A DNA stretch of 24,576 nucleotides from Macondimonas sp035325645 (GTDB lineage Bacteria > Pseudomonadota > Gammaproteobacteria > UBA5335). The notes beneath the pieces were generated by a model. That model ran no database searches, had not been told where the DNA came from, and was given only the letters and a program-made list of their open reading frames with translations. Both the position numbers and the translations under genes were made by a program. This document shows positions 1 through 10,417 of this stretch, one piece after another. Position 1 is the first letter of the stretch; each line of letters begins with the position of its first letter. Location of the stretch: positions 1 through 24,576 of the forward strand of contig DAOKZK010000034.1 of NCBI GenBank assembly GCA_035325645.1, read 5' to 3'.

Positions 1-37
1 CGAAATCACCACGAAATCACACGGGTTCGGGAGTTGT

Positions 38-274
38 TCAGACTTTCCCTAGTGCCTCATTCCAATTTGTACTCGTGATTTCTTGTTCCGTCAGCACAAT
101 GGACGCATTGGCCAAGGCGTAGAGGAAGCACGCGCTGTCACAGCCACCCTGGGACAGGATTCTGCGACCGGAGCCGTCATCTTTTACCTCCAGAAATGAA
201 GCTGTCGAAAGTCTAGCGAGCGCCATCGACGGCGGCAAAATCCGTTCAATTGCAAAACGCGCAATCACACACAA
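38..274 (-). CDS. Doubtful small hypothetical protein (78 aa)
   Basis: This is an open frame of 78 codons on the same strand as acnA and downstream of it. I do not recognise the product: no signal peptide, membrane segment or motif stands out. The C-terminal half (residues 35-75) has a protein-like composition with acidic residues and two close cysteines. The first ATG overlaps the run of bases that forms the U-tract of the acnA terminator, which is an awkward place for a start. An internal ATG at codon 17 (position 226) is an alternative. I see no good ribosome binding site. It may be a real accessory gene or a chance frame. Confidence 0.25.
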   Translation of the reverse strand: MCVIARFAIERILPPSMALARLSTASFLEVKDDGSGRRILSQGGCDSACFLYALANASIVLTEQEITSTNWNEALGKV

Positions 275-308
275 AAAAGCCCGGCGGGGTATCGTCCCGG
301 CCGGGCTT
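273..308 (-). terminator. Rho-independent terminator of acnA
   Basis: The outer arms AAGCCCGG and CCGGGCTT (277-284 and 301-308) pair perfectly and further G:C pairs lie inside. On the minus strand the hairpin is followed by a run of six T (273-278). It sits 23 bases beyond the acnA stop codon. Confidence 0.88.
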
Positions 309-330
309 GATCAACGGGGGTTGCGTCCGA

Positions 331-3069
<2,739 letters not shown>

Positions 3070-3236
3070 CGGTGATCCCCCAAGGGTTGAGATTGAAGAT
3101 TCGGCGAAAGCAAAACCACGCGCGCAGGAGCAGGATTATTTCCAGATCGGCTTCGCCCTGCCCGTAGCGGATGCATGCGGCCGGCGCTGTATCAGGAACG
3201 GCATGAGCGGCGCAGCGCCGTTTTTCAATGGCGCGG

Positions 3237-3242
3237 ATTATA
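3237..3242 (-). promoter_or_regulatory. Candidate -10 element for acnA
   Basis: The minus strand reads a perfect TATAAT here, in the 204-base gap between hflD and acnA. The hexamers at a 16-18 base spacing upstream match the -35 consensus poorly, so an activator or a weak -35 would be needed. It would give a leader of about 160 bases for acnA. Confidence 0.4.
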
Positions 3243-3273
3243 ACGAAAGGCCACCGGGCACTCTACGAAGCGC

Positions 3274-3912
3274 TCATTCGGCATCCAGGTTCGCCAGCAG
3301 CGCTTCTGCCTCCTGTCGCAGGCGCCGACCCTGCAGCAACAGCGTCAAGCGCCGCCCGCCGCATTGACGCCAGAGCCAGGCCGAGCGAATGCCGGCCAGC
3401 AGCAGCACGCGAATCAGGTCCGCTGCGCCCACTGCCTTGATTTGCTCCGGATCGCCGCGCACCACGATGCGTGGCCCCGCCTCTCCTGCGGTTTGCTGAT
3501 AGACCTCGGCCAGATGGGCGAGGGTCGGTGCGCCGTCGGCGCCGAACATCTGCACCTTGGCGCGCGCCGCCCCGATGCCGTCGGTCAGGCGGCGCACCAA
3601 CAAGGGGCTGCGCCGAATCCGCCCCTCCAGAAACAGCAGGCTGGCGAGGTAGTAGGGGATGGGATGTTGCGGATCCATGCGGCGCCGCCCCAGATGCTCG
3701 CTCAAGACCTTGAGTCCGAGCCGAACGCCGGCAGCGCCGCCGTAGACCGCCGCAACGTTTTCCGCATCGGTTGCATACAGGCTGTTGATGCTCGCCTCCA
3801 GCGCCGCGATGTCGAGCGCGCCGCGACCGCGGTGCGCCATGCGATCGACCAGGACCGCCGCCTGGAAAACGCCGGCCAAAGCGAGCAGGCGATCGGTCGA
3901 TGTGGCATTCAT
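3274..3912 (-). CDS. hflD: High-frequency lysogenization protein HflD homologue
   Basis: This is an all-helical, peripheral membrane-associated protein of about 212 residues, close to the 213 of Escherichia coli HflD, which interacts with phage lambda CII. Its housekeeping role is unclear. The N-terminal segment after MNATSTDRLLALAGVFQAA, the central YYLASLLFLEGRI region and the final leucine-rich helix are typical of the family. The ATG overlaps the mnmA stop codon as ATGA, so translation is probably coupled. The open frame extends 40 codons further upstream, but that part lies inside mnmA and looks like frame shadow. The nudJ-mnmA-hflD order strongly supports the name. Confidence 0.93.
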   Translation of the reverse strand: MNATSTDRLLALAGVFQAAVLVDRMAHRGRGALDIAALEASINSLYATDAENVAAVYGGAAGVRLGLKVLSEHLGRRRMDPQHPIPYYLASLLFLEGRIRRSPLLVRRLTDGIGAARAKVQMFGADGAPTLAHLAEVYQQTAGEAGPRIVVRGDPEQIKAVGAADLIRVLLLAGIRSAWLWRQCGGRRLTLLLQGRRLRQEAEALLANLDAE

Positions 3913-5030
3913 GCGAAAAGTTCCAAATCTGTCGCTGGGCAGTCGACGGTGAGGCGGGCGCGAATCACGGCGCCGCCCAGACACTCGTCCTGAACGTAAA
4001 ACACGATCGATTGCCCGGGCGTCACCGCCCATTGCGGCGTCTCGAAATCCACGCGCAGCCCTTCGCCCTGCCGTGTGACGCGACAGCTTTGGGCGCTCTG
4101 GCGATAGCGCACCTTGGCGCGCAGGCCGTCCTGGGGCCCCTGCGCGGGATCACCGATGAGCCAATGCGGGGCCTCGGTCCAGAGCGTGCGCGACAGCAGG
4201 CGCGGATGATCGTGATCCTGGCCGACGATGAGCCGGTTCCCCGCCAGGTCCTTGTCCAGCACATACCAGGGCGCGCCGCTGCCTTCGCGCGTCCCGCCCA
4301 GTCCCAAGCCCTTGCGCTGACCGAGGGTATAGAACATCAGGCCCTGATGGACACCCAGTTCGCGCCCCGCGCAATCCACTACGATGCCCGGGCGGGCGGG
4401 TAGGTAGCGTGACAGGAAGGCATTGAAATCACGCTCACCGATGAAGCAGATGCCGGTACTGTCCTTTTTGCGAGCAGTGCGAAACCCCGCCTCTTCAGCG
4501 ATGCGGCGCACCTCGGGCTTGGTCAACTCGCCGACGGGAAACAGCGTGCGGGCGAGCGCCTCGGGATCGATGGCGTGAAGAAAATAGGTCTGATCCTTGT
4601 CGCTGTCGACTGCTGTCAACAATCGCGGCCCGTCCGGGCTCTGCGCGACGCGGGCATAGTGACCGGTGGCGATGAAATCCGCGCCGAGCCGCCGGGCATG
4701 ACGGAAGAAGTGGCGGAACTTGATCTCGCGGTTGCACAGAATGTCCGGGTTGGGGGTCCGCCCGGCGGCATATTCATGCAAAAAATGCTGGAACACCTGC
4801 GCGCGATATTCCGCCGCGAAACGCACCCGGTGCAGCGCGATGCCGAGTTCCTCACAGACGCTGCGGGCGTCCTGGTAGTCCCGGGCGGCATCGCAATCGC
4901 TGTCCGGATCGTCCCAGTTGAACATGAACAAGCCCTCGACACGGTAGCCCGCCTCGAGCAGACGCAGCGCCGCGACCGAGCTGTCCACGCCGCCGGACAT
5001 GCCGACGATGACCAGTGGGCGCTCAGTCAC
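3909..5030 (-). CDS. mnmA: tRNA-specific 2-thiouridylase MnmA
   Basis: MnmA puts sulfur on C2 of the wobble uridine (U34) of Lys, Glu and Gln tRNAs, using ATP and a persulfide relay. The 373-residue protein has the PP-loop SGGVDSS at 12-18, the catalytic cysteine C99 in DILCN, the persulfide cysteine C195 in GICFIGER, and the GHYAR segment near 123. I start it at GTG 5030: this gives the usual short N-terminus before the PP-loop and overlaps the nudJ stop by 8 bases. The open frame continues upstream to 5162, but that part is arginine-rich shadow of nudJ. The gene overlaps hflD by 4 bases, so all three genes are likely one transcript. Confidence 0.97.
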   Translation of the reverse strand: MTERPLVIVGMSGGVDSSVAALRLLEAGYRVEGLFMFNWDDPDSDCDAARDYQDARSVCEELGIALHRVRFAAEYRAQVFQHFLHEYAAGRTPNPDILCNREIKFRHFFRHARRLGADFIATGHYARVAQSPDGPRLLTAVDSDKDQTYFLHAIDPEALARTLFPVGELTKPEVRRIAEEAGFRTARKKDSTGICFIGERDFNAFLSRYLPARPGIVVDCAGRELGVHQGLMFYTLGQRKGLGLGGTREGSGAPWYVLDKDLAGNRLIVGQDHDHPRLLSRTLWTEAPHWLIGDPAQGPQDGLRAKVRYRQSAQSCRVTRQGEGLRVDFETPQWAVTPGQSIVFYVQDECLGGAVIRARLTVDCPATDLELFA

Positions 5031-5526
5031 GAGTGGTCGCCTCGGCTTCACCGACCAGATCGAACACCGCCTCCAGCGGCAGATGCAAACCGCGCGCGAA
5101 ATCCTCCACCGCGCGCAGCACCAGCGGGCTGCGAAGTCGGTCGACCTGCGCGCGCAGCGCACCGGCGTCGAACCAGTGCGTGGCCACGATGTCGGGATCG
5201 AGCGGCCCCGGGTGCGCCTGTTCCGTCAGGTCGCCCCAGAAATTGACGCGCAGGATGGTGCGGTCGCTCATTGGGGTGGGACGCCACAGGTACAGCGCCA
5301 CCACCCCGCGCGGCTCGAAGCGATAGCCGGTTTCCTCCAGAGTCTCCCGGATGACGGCCTCGATCAGGCTTTCACCGGGCTCCAGGTGGCCGGCGGGCTG
5401 ATTGAACACGGTGTTGTCGCGCCCCTGTTCTTCGACCAGCAAAAACCGGTTCTCACGCTGGGCGACGGCGGCGACGGTGACGTGCGGTTTCCAGATGGCG
5501 AGGGAATTGTCGGGCGGGTTCGTCAT
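5023..5526 (-). CDS. nudJ: Nudix hydrolase, NudJ-type phosphatase
   Basis: This is a 167-residue Nudix protein. The Nudix box is complete: G46, E52, R60-E61, E64-E65 and G67 in the order GX5EX7REX2EEXG. In Escherichia coli the homologue NudJ (YmfB) removes phosphates from nucleoside triphosphates and from hydroxymethylpyrimidine diphosphate, a thiamine intermediate, and its gene also lies just upstream of mnmA. The substrate here is inferred from family and context. The first ATG has no evident Shine-Dalgarno site. A TAAAAT hexamer (5533-5538 on the minus strand) lies only 7 bases before it, so a very short or absent leader is conceivable, although no matching -35 is visible. Confidence 0.87.
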   Translation of the reverse strand: MTNPPDNSLAIWKPHVTVAAVAQRENRFLLVEEQGRDNTVFNQPAGHLEPGESLIEAVIRETLEETGYRFEPRGVVALYLWRPTPMSDRTILRVNFWGDLTEQAHPGPLDPDIVATHWFDAGALRAQVDRLRSPLVLRAVEDFARGLHLPLEAVFDLVGEAEATTRD

Positions 5527-5570
5527 GGGCAGATTTTAACAGCAATGCCGCGGTGGAGACGCTAACACCA

Positions 5571-5641
5571 ATGCGCATTCCTTGTCCCGAATGTCGCTCG
5601 ACTCCTTGTGTCTCGCCCGGTTTGCGCATGATAGGATGCGC
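5571..5641. promoter_or_regulatory. ATGCGC/GCGCAT inverted motifs in the nudJ-fabD divergent region
   Basis: ATGCGCAT forms an 8-base palindrome at 5571-5578. GCGCAT (5624-5629) and ATGCGC (5636-5641) form a 6-base perfect inverted repeat with a 6-base spacer. The second pair overlaps the candidate fabD -10 (5632-5637). This geometry could be a repressor operator, but the repressor is unknown and short GC-rich words recur by chance. Confidence 0.3.
5629..5637 (+). promoter_or_regulatory. Candidate extended -10 promoter for fabD
   Basis: TG followed by one base and TAGGAT gives an extended -10 about 68 bases before the fabD ATG. No good -35 is seen: TTGTGT at 5606-5611 is 20 bases away, which is too far for the best spacing. 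It is the most promoter-like sequence between nudJ and fabD. Confidence 0.4.
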
Positions 5642-5705
5642 CCCGAACCTCCCAGGCAGCGATTTCGGGAGCCATCGGTCAACCGCGACGGAGTAAGCGA
5701 CCACC

Positions 5706-6644
5706 ATGACGATCGGCGTGATTTTTCCGGGACAGGGCTCCCAGTCCGTTGGGATGCTGGCGACGCTCGCGGACGAGTTTCCCGAGGTGCGCTCGTGCTA
5801 CGAAGAGGCGAGTGCCGCACTTGGCTACGACCTGTGGGCCGTGGTGCAGGCCGGCCCGGAAGAGAAGCTCAACCAGACGGCCATCACCCAGCCTGCCCTG
5901 CTCGCGGCGGGCGTTGCGGTGTGGCGTGTATGGCAGGGGGAGAATGGCCCCGCGGCGAGGGTCATGGCCGGGCATAGCCTGGGCGAATACACGGCGCTGG
6001 TCTGCGCCGAAGCCATCGATTTCGCCGATGCCGTACGCATCGTCGCCCGGCGCGGGGAACTCATGCAGCAGGCGGTTCCCGCCGGCGAGGGCGCCATGGC
6101 CGCGATTCTGGGCCTCGAAGATGCGCAGGTTGCCGAAGTCTGTGCCGCGGCCGCGCAGGGTCAGGTGGTTGAAGCGGTCAATTTCAATTCGCCCGGCCAG
6201 GTCGTGATCGCAGGTCACCGGTCTGCCGTGGAAAGGGCCATTGAAGCAGCCAGCGCCCGACGGGCCAAGAAGGCGATCATCCTGCCGGTGAGCGTCCCCT
6301 CGCATTGTGCGTTGATGGCGCCGGCCGCCGAACAACTCGCCGAAGTGCTGCAGGCCGTGACCATCCGGGCGCCAAAGGTGCCGGTGATCCATAATGTGGA
6401 CGCCCGCACCCATGGTGACCCCCAGGCCATCCGCGCCGCGCTGGTTCAGCAGCTGCATCGCCCCGTCCGGTGGGTCGAGGTGATCCGTGCGATGACAGCG
6501 GACGGTCTGGCGCTGTTTGTCGAGCCGGGTCCGGGCAAAGTGCTGAGCGGTTTGGGGAAACGCATCGAGCGCGATGCCAGCTTCCTGCCGGTGTTCGACC
6601 CGGAGTCGCTGAACAAGGCCTTGCAGAGCGCGCTGGAGATTTGA
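5706..6644 (+). CDS. fabD: Malonyl-CoA:ACP transacylase FabD
   Basis: FabD moves the malonyl group from CoA to acyl carrier protein, supplying the extender unit for type II fatty acid synthesis. The 312-residue protein has the oxyanion-hole GQGSQ at 9-13, the catalytic nucleophile S91 in GHSLGEY, R116 for malonyl carboxylate binding, and the catalytic H200 in VPSH. GGAG lies about 12 bases before the ATG. It is the first gene of the long plus-strand operon, with fabG starting one base after its stop. The upstream neighbours usual in related genomes (plsX and fabH) are absent here and a divergent nudJ takes their place. Confidence 0.97.
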   Translation: MTIGVIFPGQGSQSVGMLATLADEFPEVRSCYEEASAALGYDLWAVVQAGPEEKLNQTAITQPALLAAGVAVWRVWQGENGPAARVMAGHSLGEYTALVCAEAIDFADAVRIVARRGELMQQAVPAGEGAMAAILGLEDAQVAEVCAAAAQGQVVEAVNFNSPGQVVIAGHRSAVERAIEAASARRAKKAIILPVSVPSHCALMAPAAEQLAEVLQAVTIRAPKVPVIHNVDARTHGDPQAIRAALVQQLHRPVRWVEVIRAMTADGLALFVEPGPGKVLSGLGKRIERDASFLPVFDPESLNKALQSALEI

Positions 6645-6645
6645 C

Positions 6646-7386
6646 ATGAGTGAAAAACGCATTGCGCTGGTCACCGGCGCATCCCGCGGTATCGGTCAGG
6701 CGATTGCACGGGAACTCAGCACCAGCGGCTTTTTCGTCGTCGGAACAGCGACCTCGGTGGCGGGTGCCGAGCGCATCGATGCCGACCTGAAGCAGTACGC
6801 GGGTCAGGGCTTGGGGCGGGTGCTCGACGTGACCGACCCCGCATCGGTGGCCGCGCTGATGGACAGCATCAGGAGCGAGCCCGGCGAGCCTGCCGTGCTG
6901 GTCAATAACGCCGGCATCACGCGCGACAATCTGCTCATGCGGATGAAAGATGCCGAATGGGACGACATCATCGCGACCAACCTGACGTCCGTCTATCGTC
7001 TGTCTCAGGCCTGTCTGCGCCCCATGATGAAAGCCCGCTGGGGACGCATCATCAGCATCGCCTCGGTGGTCGGCGTGATGGGCAATGCCGGCCAGAGCAA
7101 TTATGCGGCTGCCAAGGCGGGCATCATCGGATTTTCGAAATCGCTGGCACGTGAAGTGGGCTCCCGCGGTATCACCGTGAATGTGGTGGCGCCCGGCTTC
7201 ATCGCAACGGACATGACGGAAGCCTTGAGCGAAGCTCAGCGCACCGCCATCCTGTCACAGGTTGCGCTGGGACGCCTGGGCGCCGCACAGGACATCGCAC
7301 ATGCCGTGAGCTTTCTGGCATCGGACGCTGCCGCCTACATCACCGGCGAAACCCTGCACGTCAATGGCGGCTTGTACATGGCCTGA
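6646..7386 (+). CDS. fabG: 3-oxoacyl-ACP reductase FabG
   Basis: FabG is an NADPH-dependent short-chain dehydrogenase that reduces 3-oxoacyl-ACP to 3-hydroxyacyl-ACP in each elongation cycle. The 246-residue protein shows the Rossmann motif TGASRGIG at 10-17, NNAG at 87-90, and the catalytic tetrad N112, S140, Y153 and K157. The stretch SVVGVMGNAGQ followed by NYAAAKAG is highly typical of true FabG rather than a generic reductase. The start lies one base after the fabD stop, and acpP follows after 96 bases that hold a separate promoter. Confidence 0.97.
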   Translation: MSEKRIALVTGASRGIGQAIARELSTSGFFVVGTATSVAGAERIDADLKQYAGQGLGRVLDVTDPASVAALMDSIRSEPGEPAVLVNNAGITRDNLLMRMKDAEWDDIIATNLTSVYRLSQACLRPMMKARWGRIISIASVVGVMGNAGQSNYAAAKAGIIGFSKSLAREVGSRGITVNVVAPGFIATDMTEALSEAQRTAILSQVALGRLGAAQDIAHAVSFLASDAAAYITGETLHVNGGLYMA

Positions 7387-7404
7387 CCACCCATTCCGGC
7401 GGCG

Positions 7405-7433
7405 GTGACAGATCCACCGCCTTTCATTACAAT
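7405..7433 (+). promoter_or_regulatory. Sigma-70-type promoter of acpP
   Basis: GTGACA (7405-7410) and TACAAT (7428-7433) are separated by exactly 17 bases; each differs from the consensus by one base. It lies 49 bases before the acpP ATG. An internal promoter for acpP is known in Escherichia coli, which fits the very high demand for carrier protein. Confidence 0.72.
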
Positions 7434-7482
7434 GGCGCCCGCACGCCGGTATCCGCGGGCGAATCGAGAGGATTCTAGGAAA

Positions 7483-7722
7483 ATGAGCAGCATCGAAGAA
7501 CGGGTCAAGAAGATCATCGTGGAACAGCTCGGGGTCAAGGAAGAAGAGGTGACCCAGGAAGCTCACTTCGTCGACGATCTCGGCGCCGACTCGCTGGACA
7601 CCGTTGAACTCGTGATGGCTTTGGAAGAGGAATTCGAGTGCGAAATCCCCGATGAGGAAGCCGAGAAACTGACCACCGTCGGCCAGGCCGTCGATTACAT
7701 CAAGGCGCACCTCGGCACCTGA
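7483..7722 (+). CDS. acpP: Acyl carrier protein AcpP
   Basis: This is the small acidic carrier that holds growing acyl chains on a 4'-phosphopantetheine arm. The 79-residue protein has the DSLD attachment motif with the modified serine at S37, followed by the acidic recognition helix (ELVMALEEEFE). I start it at ATG 7483, just after an AGGA site in TCTAGGAAA; the frame is open for 26 codons further upstream but that part covers the promoter. It has its own promoter and is followed by a strong terminator, so a short acpP transcript is expected in addition to the operon message. Confidence 0.98.
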   Translation: MSSIEERVKKIIVEQLGVKEEEVTQEAHFVDDLGADSLDTVELVMALEEEFECEIPDEEAEKLTTVGQAVDYIKAHLGT

Positions 7723-7750
7723 TCCGCATTCCATCCTTTCGCTGCCCTAG

Positions 7751-7781
7751 AAAACCGTCGTCCCTCGAGGCGGCGGTTTTT
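7751..7781 (+). terminator. Rho-independent terminator between acpP and fabF
   Basis: A 10-base-pair stem (AAAACCGTCG with CGGCGGTTTT, one G:U pair) closes a 10-base loop and ends in a run of five T. No promoter is apparent in the 33 bases before fabF, so read-through probably feeds fabF and the downstream genes. Confidence 0.82.
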
Positions 7782-7814
7782 CGTGAATGAAATCGCGCAT
7801 GGAGACCGGACCGC

Positions 7815-9065
7815 ATGGATAAGCGCCGCGTTGTCGTCACAGGCCTCGGCATGATCACGCCGCTGGGGTTGGATACCCCGACAACCTGGAACGCATTGCT
7901 GGCCGGGCAGAGCGGCATCGGCGCACTGGAAGTCGATTTCGATCTCTCCAAGTTCCCGACTCGCATCGGCGGCCAGGTGCGGGGATTCGATGCCACGCGT
8001 TACATGTCGAGCAAGGATGCGCGGCGCATGGATACCTTTATCCAATACGGCATCGCGGCGGCCCAGGAGGCCATCACCGACGCCGGGCTGCAAGTGACGC
8101 CTGAGAACGCCGAACGCATCGGTGTCGCGATCGGATCCGGTATCGGCGGCATCGAGGGCATCGAGAAAAATCACCTTGCATTTCTCGAAAACGACCGTTC
8201 GCCGCGCAAGATCTCGCCCTTCTTCGTGCCCGCCAGCATCATCAACATGATCGCCGGCAATCTGTCTATCATGCACGGCATCAAGGGCCCGAATCTCGCC
8301 GTCGTCACCGCCTGCACCAGCGGCGCCCACAACGTCGGCCTCGCTGCCCGGCTGATCCAGGCCGGCGATGCCGACATCATGCTGGCCGGCGGCGCCGAGA
8401 TGTCCACGACACCGATTTCGCTGGGCGGCTTCAGTGCAGCCCGCGCCTTGTCCGTGCGCAACGACGAGCCCACGCGGGCCAGCCGGCCGTTCGACAAGGA
8501 TCGCGACGGATTCGTGATGGGGGACGGCGCCGGAATCCTCGTATTGGAATCTCTGGAGAGCGCGCAGGCGCGCGGGGCGACGATCTACGCGGAATTGATC
8601 GGTTTCGGCATGAGCGCCGATGCGCACCACATTACCCAGCCCAGCGAAGGCGGCGAGGGCGCGGCGCGCTGCATGGTCAATGCCATGCGCGATGCCGGCT
8701 TGGCGCCCGAAGCCGTCGACTACATCAACGCCCACGGCACGTCCACACCGGCAGGGGACGTGGCCGAAACCCAGGCGATCAAGCACGCCTTCGGTGATCA
8801 TGCCCAGCGTCTGCCGATCAGTTCCACCAAGTCGATGACCGGCCACATGCTCGGCGCAGCCGGCGCCGTTGAAGCGGCTTTCGCCATTCTCGCCCTGCGC
8901 GATCAGACGATTCCGCCCACCATCAATCTGGACGCGCCGGATCCGGAATGCGATCTGGATTATGTGCCGCATCAGGCCCGGAAGGCACAGTTGAATGTGG
9001 TCCTGTCCAACTCCTTTGGTTTCGGCGGCACGAACGGCTCTTTGATTTTTCGGCGCTTTTCCTGA
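7815..9065 (+). CDS. fabF: 3-oxoacyl-ACP synthase II (FabF, KAS II)
   Basis: FabF condenses malonyl-ACP with acyl-ACP and drives elongation, including of unsaturated chains. The 416-residue protein has the Cys-His-His triad of KAS I/II enzymes: C167 in TACTSG, H307 in NAHGTST and H344 in MTGHMLGAAG. The C-terminal NSFGFGGTN motif is intact. The ATG follows a GGAG site. A strong terminator precedes the gene, so its expression likely depends on read-through from acpP. pabB starts 20 bases after the stop. Confidence 0.98.
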   Translation: MDKRRVVVTGLGMITPLGLDTPTTWNALLAGQSGIGALEVDFDLSKFPTRIGGQVRGFDATRYMSSKDARRMDTFIQYGIAAAQEAITDAGLQVTPENAERIGVAIGSGIGGIEGIEKNHLAFLENDRSPRKISPFFVPASIINMIAGNLSIMHGIKGPNLAVVTACTSGAHNVGLAARLIQAGDADIMLAGGAEMSTTPISLGGFSAARALSVRNDEPTRASRPFDKDRDGFVMGDGAGILVLESLESAQARGATIYAELIGFGMSADAHHITQPSEGGEGAARCMVNAMRDAGLAPEAVDYINAHGTSTPAGDVAETQAIKHAFGDHAQRLPISSTKSMTGHMLGAAGAVEAAFAILALRDQTIPPTINLDAPDPECDLDYVPHQARKAQLNVVLSNSFGFGGTNGSLIFRRFS

Positions 9066-9085
9066 TTCAGGGGGTCCTCGCCCCG

Positions 9086-10417
9086 GTGCCCACCGCTACC
9101 GCCGTCCATGTCCAGAAGCTTCCGCAGCGACCGGACCTCTTGGCCCTCCACGCCAGCTTTCCGGCGCGCTACCCCTTGCTTCTGGAAAGCGCGGCAGCTC
9201 ATCCCTTGACCGGCCGCTACGACCTCTTGCCGGCCTTTCCCGAGACCCTCATCGCCGCTCGCCAGTACGGCGCCGATTTTCTCCGCGACTTGGCAGACGC
9301 CTGCCGTCTCACGCCCGCCGCGACCGATGATCACGGACTGCCGTTCGTCGGCGGGTGGATCGCCTATCTCGGTTATGAGCTGGCCGGCGCGATCGAGTCG
9401 CGGCTAAGGCTGCCGCAACCGGCGGATTCGTCGCTCCCGATGGCACTGGCCTGGCGCTGTCCAGCCGCGCTGATTCACGATCATGTGCGCAGCGAGAGCT
9501 GGGCGGTCGCGGAACGCGAGCCGGACCTTGGGCGTTTGCTGGCCGACCTGTCGGAGATAAGGACTCCCAGCACAGCCTTGCCAACCTGCCGACTCACCGA
9601 ACAGGATCCCCCTCAATATCTCGCGGCGATCGCACGCGCAAAAGACTATATCCGTGCTGGCGATATCTTTCAGGCCAACCTGTCCCGGCGTTGGCAGGCG
9701 GACTTTGTGGCCCCGGCTGCACCCGAAGCCGTGTATGCGCGGCTGCGCCACACCAACCCGGCGCCGTACGCTGCCTCGCTGCGCTGGGGTGATGTGGCTG
9801 TCCTGTCCAGTTCCCCCGAACGGCTGTTGCAGGTCAAGGCAGGATGGATCCAGACCCGCCCGATCGCCGGCACGCGCGGGCGCGCCAGCGATCCGGCCGA
9901 GGACGACGCACTCGCCCGGGAACTGTTGGCTCACCCGAAGGAACGCGCCGAGCATGTGATGCTCGTGGACCTGGAACGCAACGATCTGGGCCGCATCTGC
10001 CGGCCGGGCACCGTGCGCGTCAGCGAGCGGCTGCAGGTCGAAACCTATGCCCATGTCCACCACATCGTCTCGGCGGTGGAAGGCAAGTTGCGCGCCGAGG
10101 TGGACGTGGCGGCGATCCTGGCAGCGCTCTTTCCCGGCGGCACCATCACCGGCTGCCCCAAGGTGCGCTGCATGGAAATCATTGCTGAACTGGAAGGCGA
10201 GGCGCGCGGTCCCTATACCGGATCGATCGGTTACGTCAGCCGGAACGGCCGCATGGATTTCAACATTCTGATCCGAACCGCGCATCTGGAAGGGTGCCAG
10301 CTCAGCTTCCGTGCCGGCGGCGGTATCGTGGCCGACTCGGATCCGGCGCGCGAACTGGCCGAAACCCGCGTCAAGGCAAAGGGCATCCTGCAGGCGCTGG
10401 AGGCGGCTTCGTGTTGA
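9086..10417 (+). CDS. pabB: Aminodeoxychorismate synthase component I (PabB-type chorismate-binding enzyme)
   Basis: PabB aminates chorismate at C4 to give 4-amino-4-deoxychorismate for p-aminobenzoate and folate. I choose GTG 9086, with GGGGG 11 bases upstream, giving 443 residues (453 in Escherichia coli); the frame extends upstream into fabF but that part is shadow. The N-terminal LLLESAA (31-37) and the C-terminal chorismate-binding domain are clear: SSSPERLL 241-248, DLERNDLGR 295-303, GGTITGCPK 351-359, GGGIVADSDP 411-420. Oddly, residues 259-263 are PIAGT. Escherichia coli PabB has a catalytic lysine in PIKGT, and anthranilate synthase TrpE has PIAGT. The adjacent pabC still argues for PabB. 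The glutaminase partner PabA is not in the window. Confidence 0.88.
   Translation: MPTATAVHVQKLPQRPDLLALHASFPARYPLLLESAAAHPLTGRYDLLPAFPETLIAARQYGADFLRDLADACRLTPAATDDHGLPFVGGWIAYLGYELAGAIESRLRLPQPADSSLPMALAWRCPAALIHDHVRSESWAVAEREPDLGRLLADLSEIRTPSTALPTCRLTEQDPPQYLAAIARAKDYIRAGDIFQANLSRRWQADFVAPAAPEAVYARLRHTNPAPYAASLRWGDVAVLSSSPERLLQVKAGWIQTRPIAGTRGRASDPAEDDALARELLAHPKERAEHVMLVDLERNDLGRICRPGTVRVSERLQVETYAHVHHIVSAVEGKLRAEVDVAAILAALFPGGTITGCPKVRCMEIIAELEGEARGPYTGSIGYVSRNGRMDFNILIRTAHLEGCQLSFRAGGGIVADSDPARELAETRVKAKGILQALEAASC

Noticed and set aside
1..22. Short direct repeat CGAAATCAC at 1-9 and 12-20
   Set aside because: Only two copies are seen at the window edge, which is too little to call a repeat array or an attachment site.
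3208..3225. Hairpin-like palindrome followed by five T on the plus strand, resembling a terminator
   Set aside because: No plus-strand gene ends here; both neighbours are on the minus strand, and on that strand the T-run lies on the wrong side. The fully paired loop is also too small.
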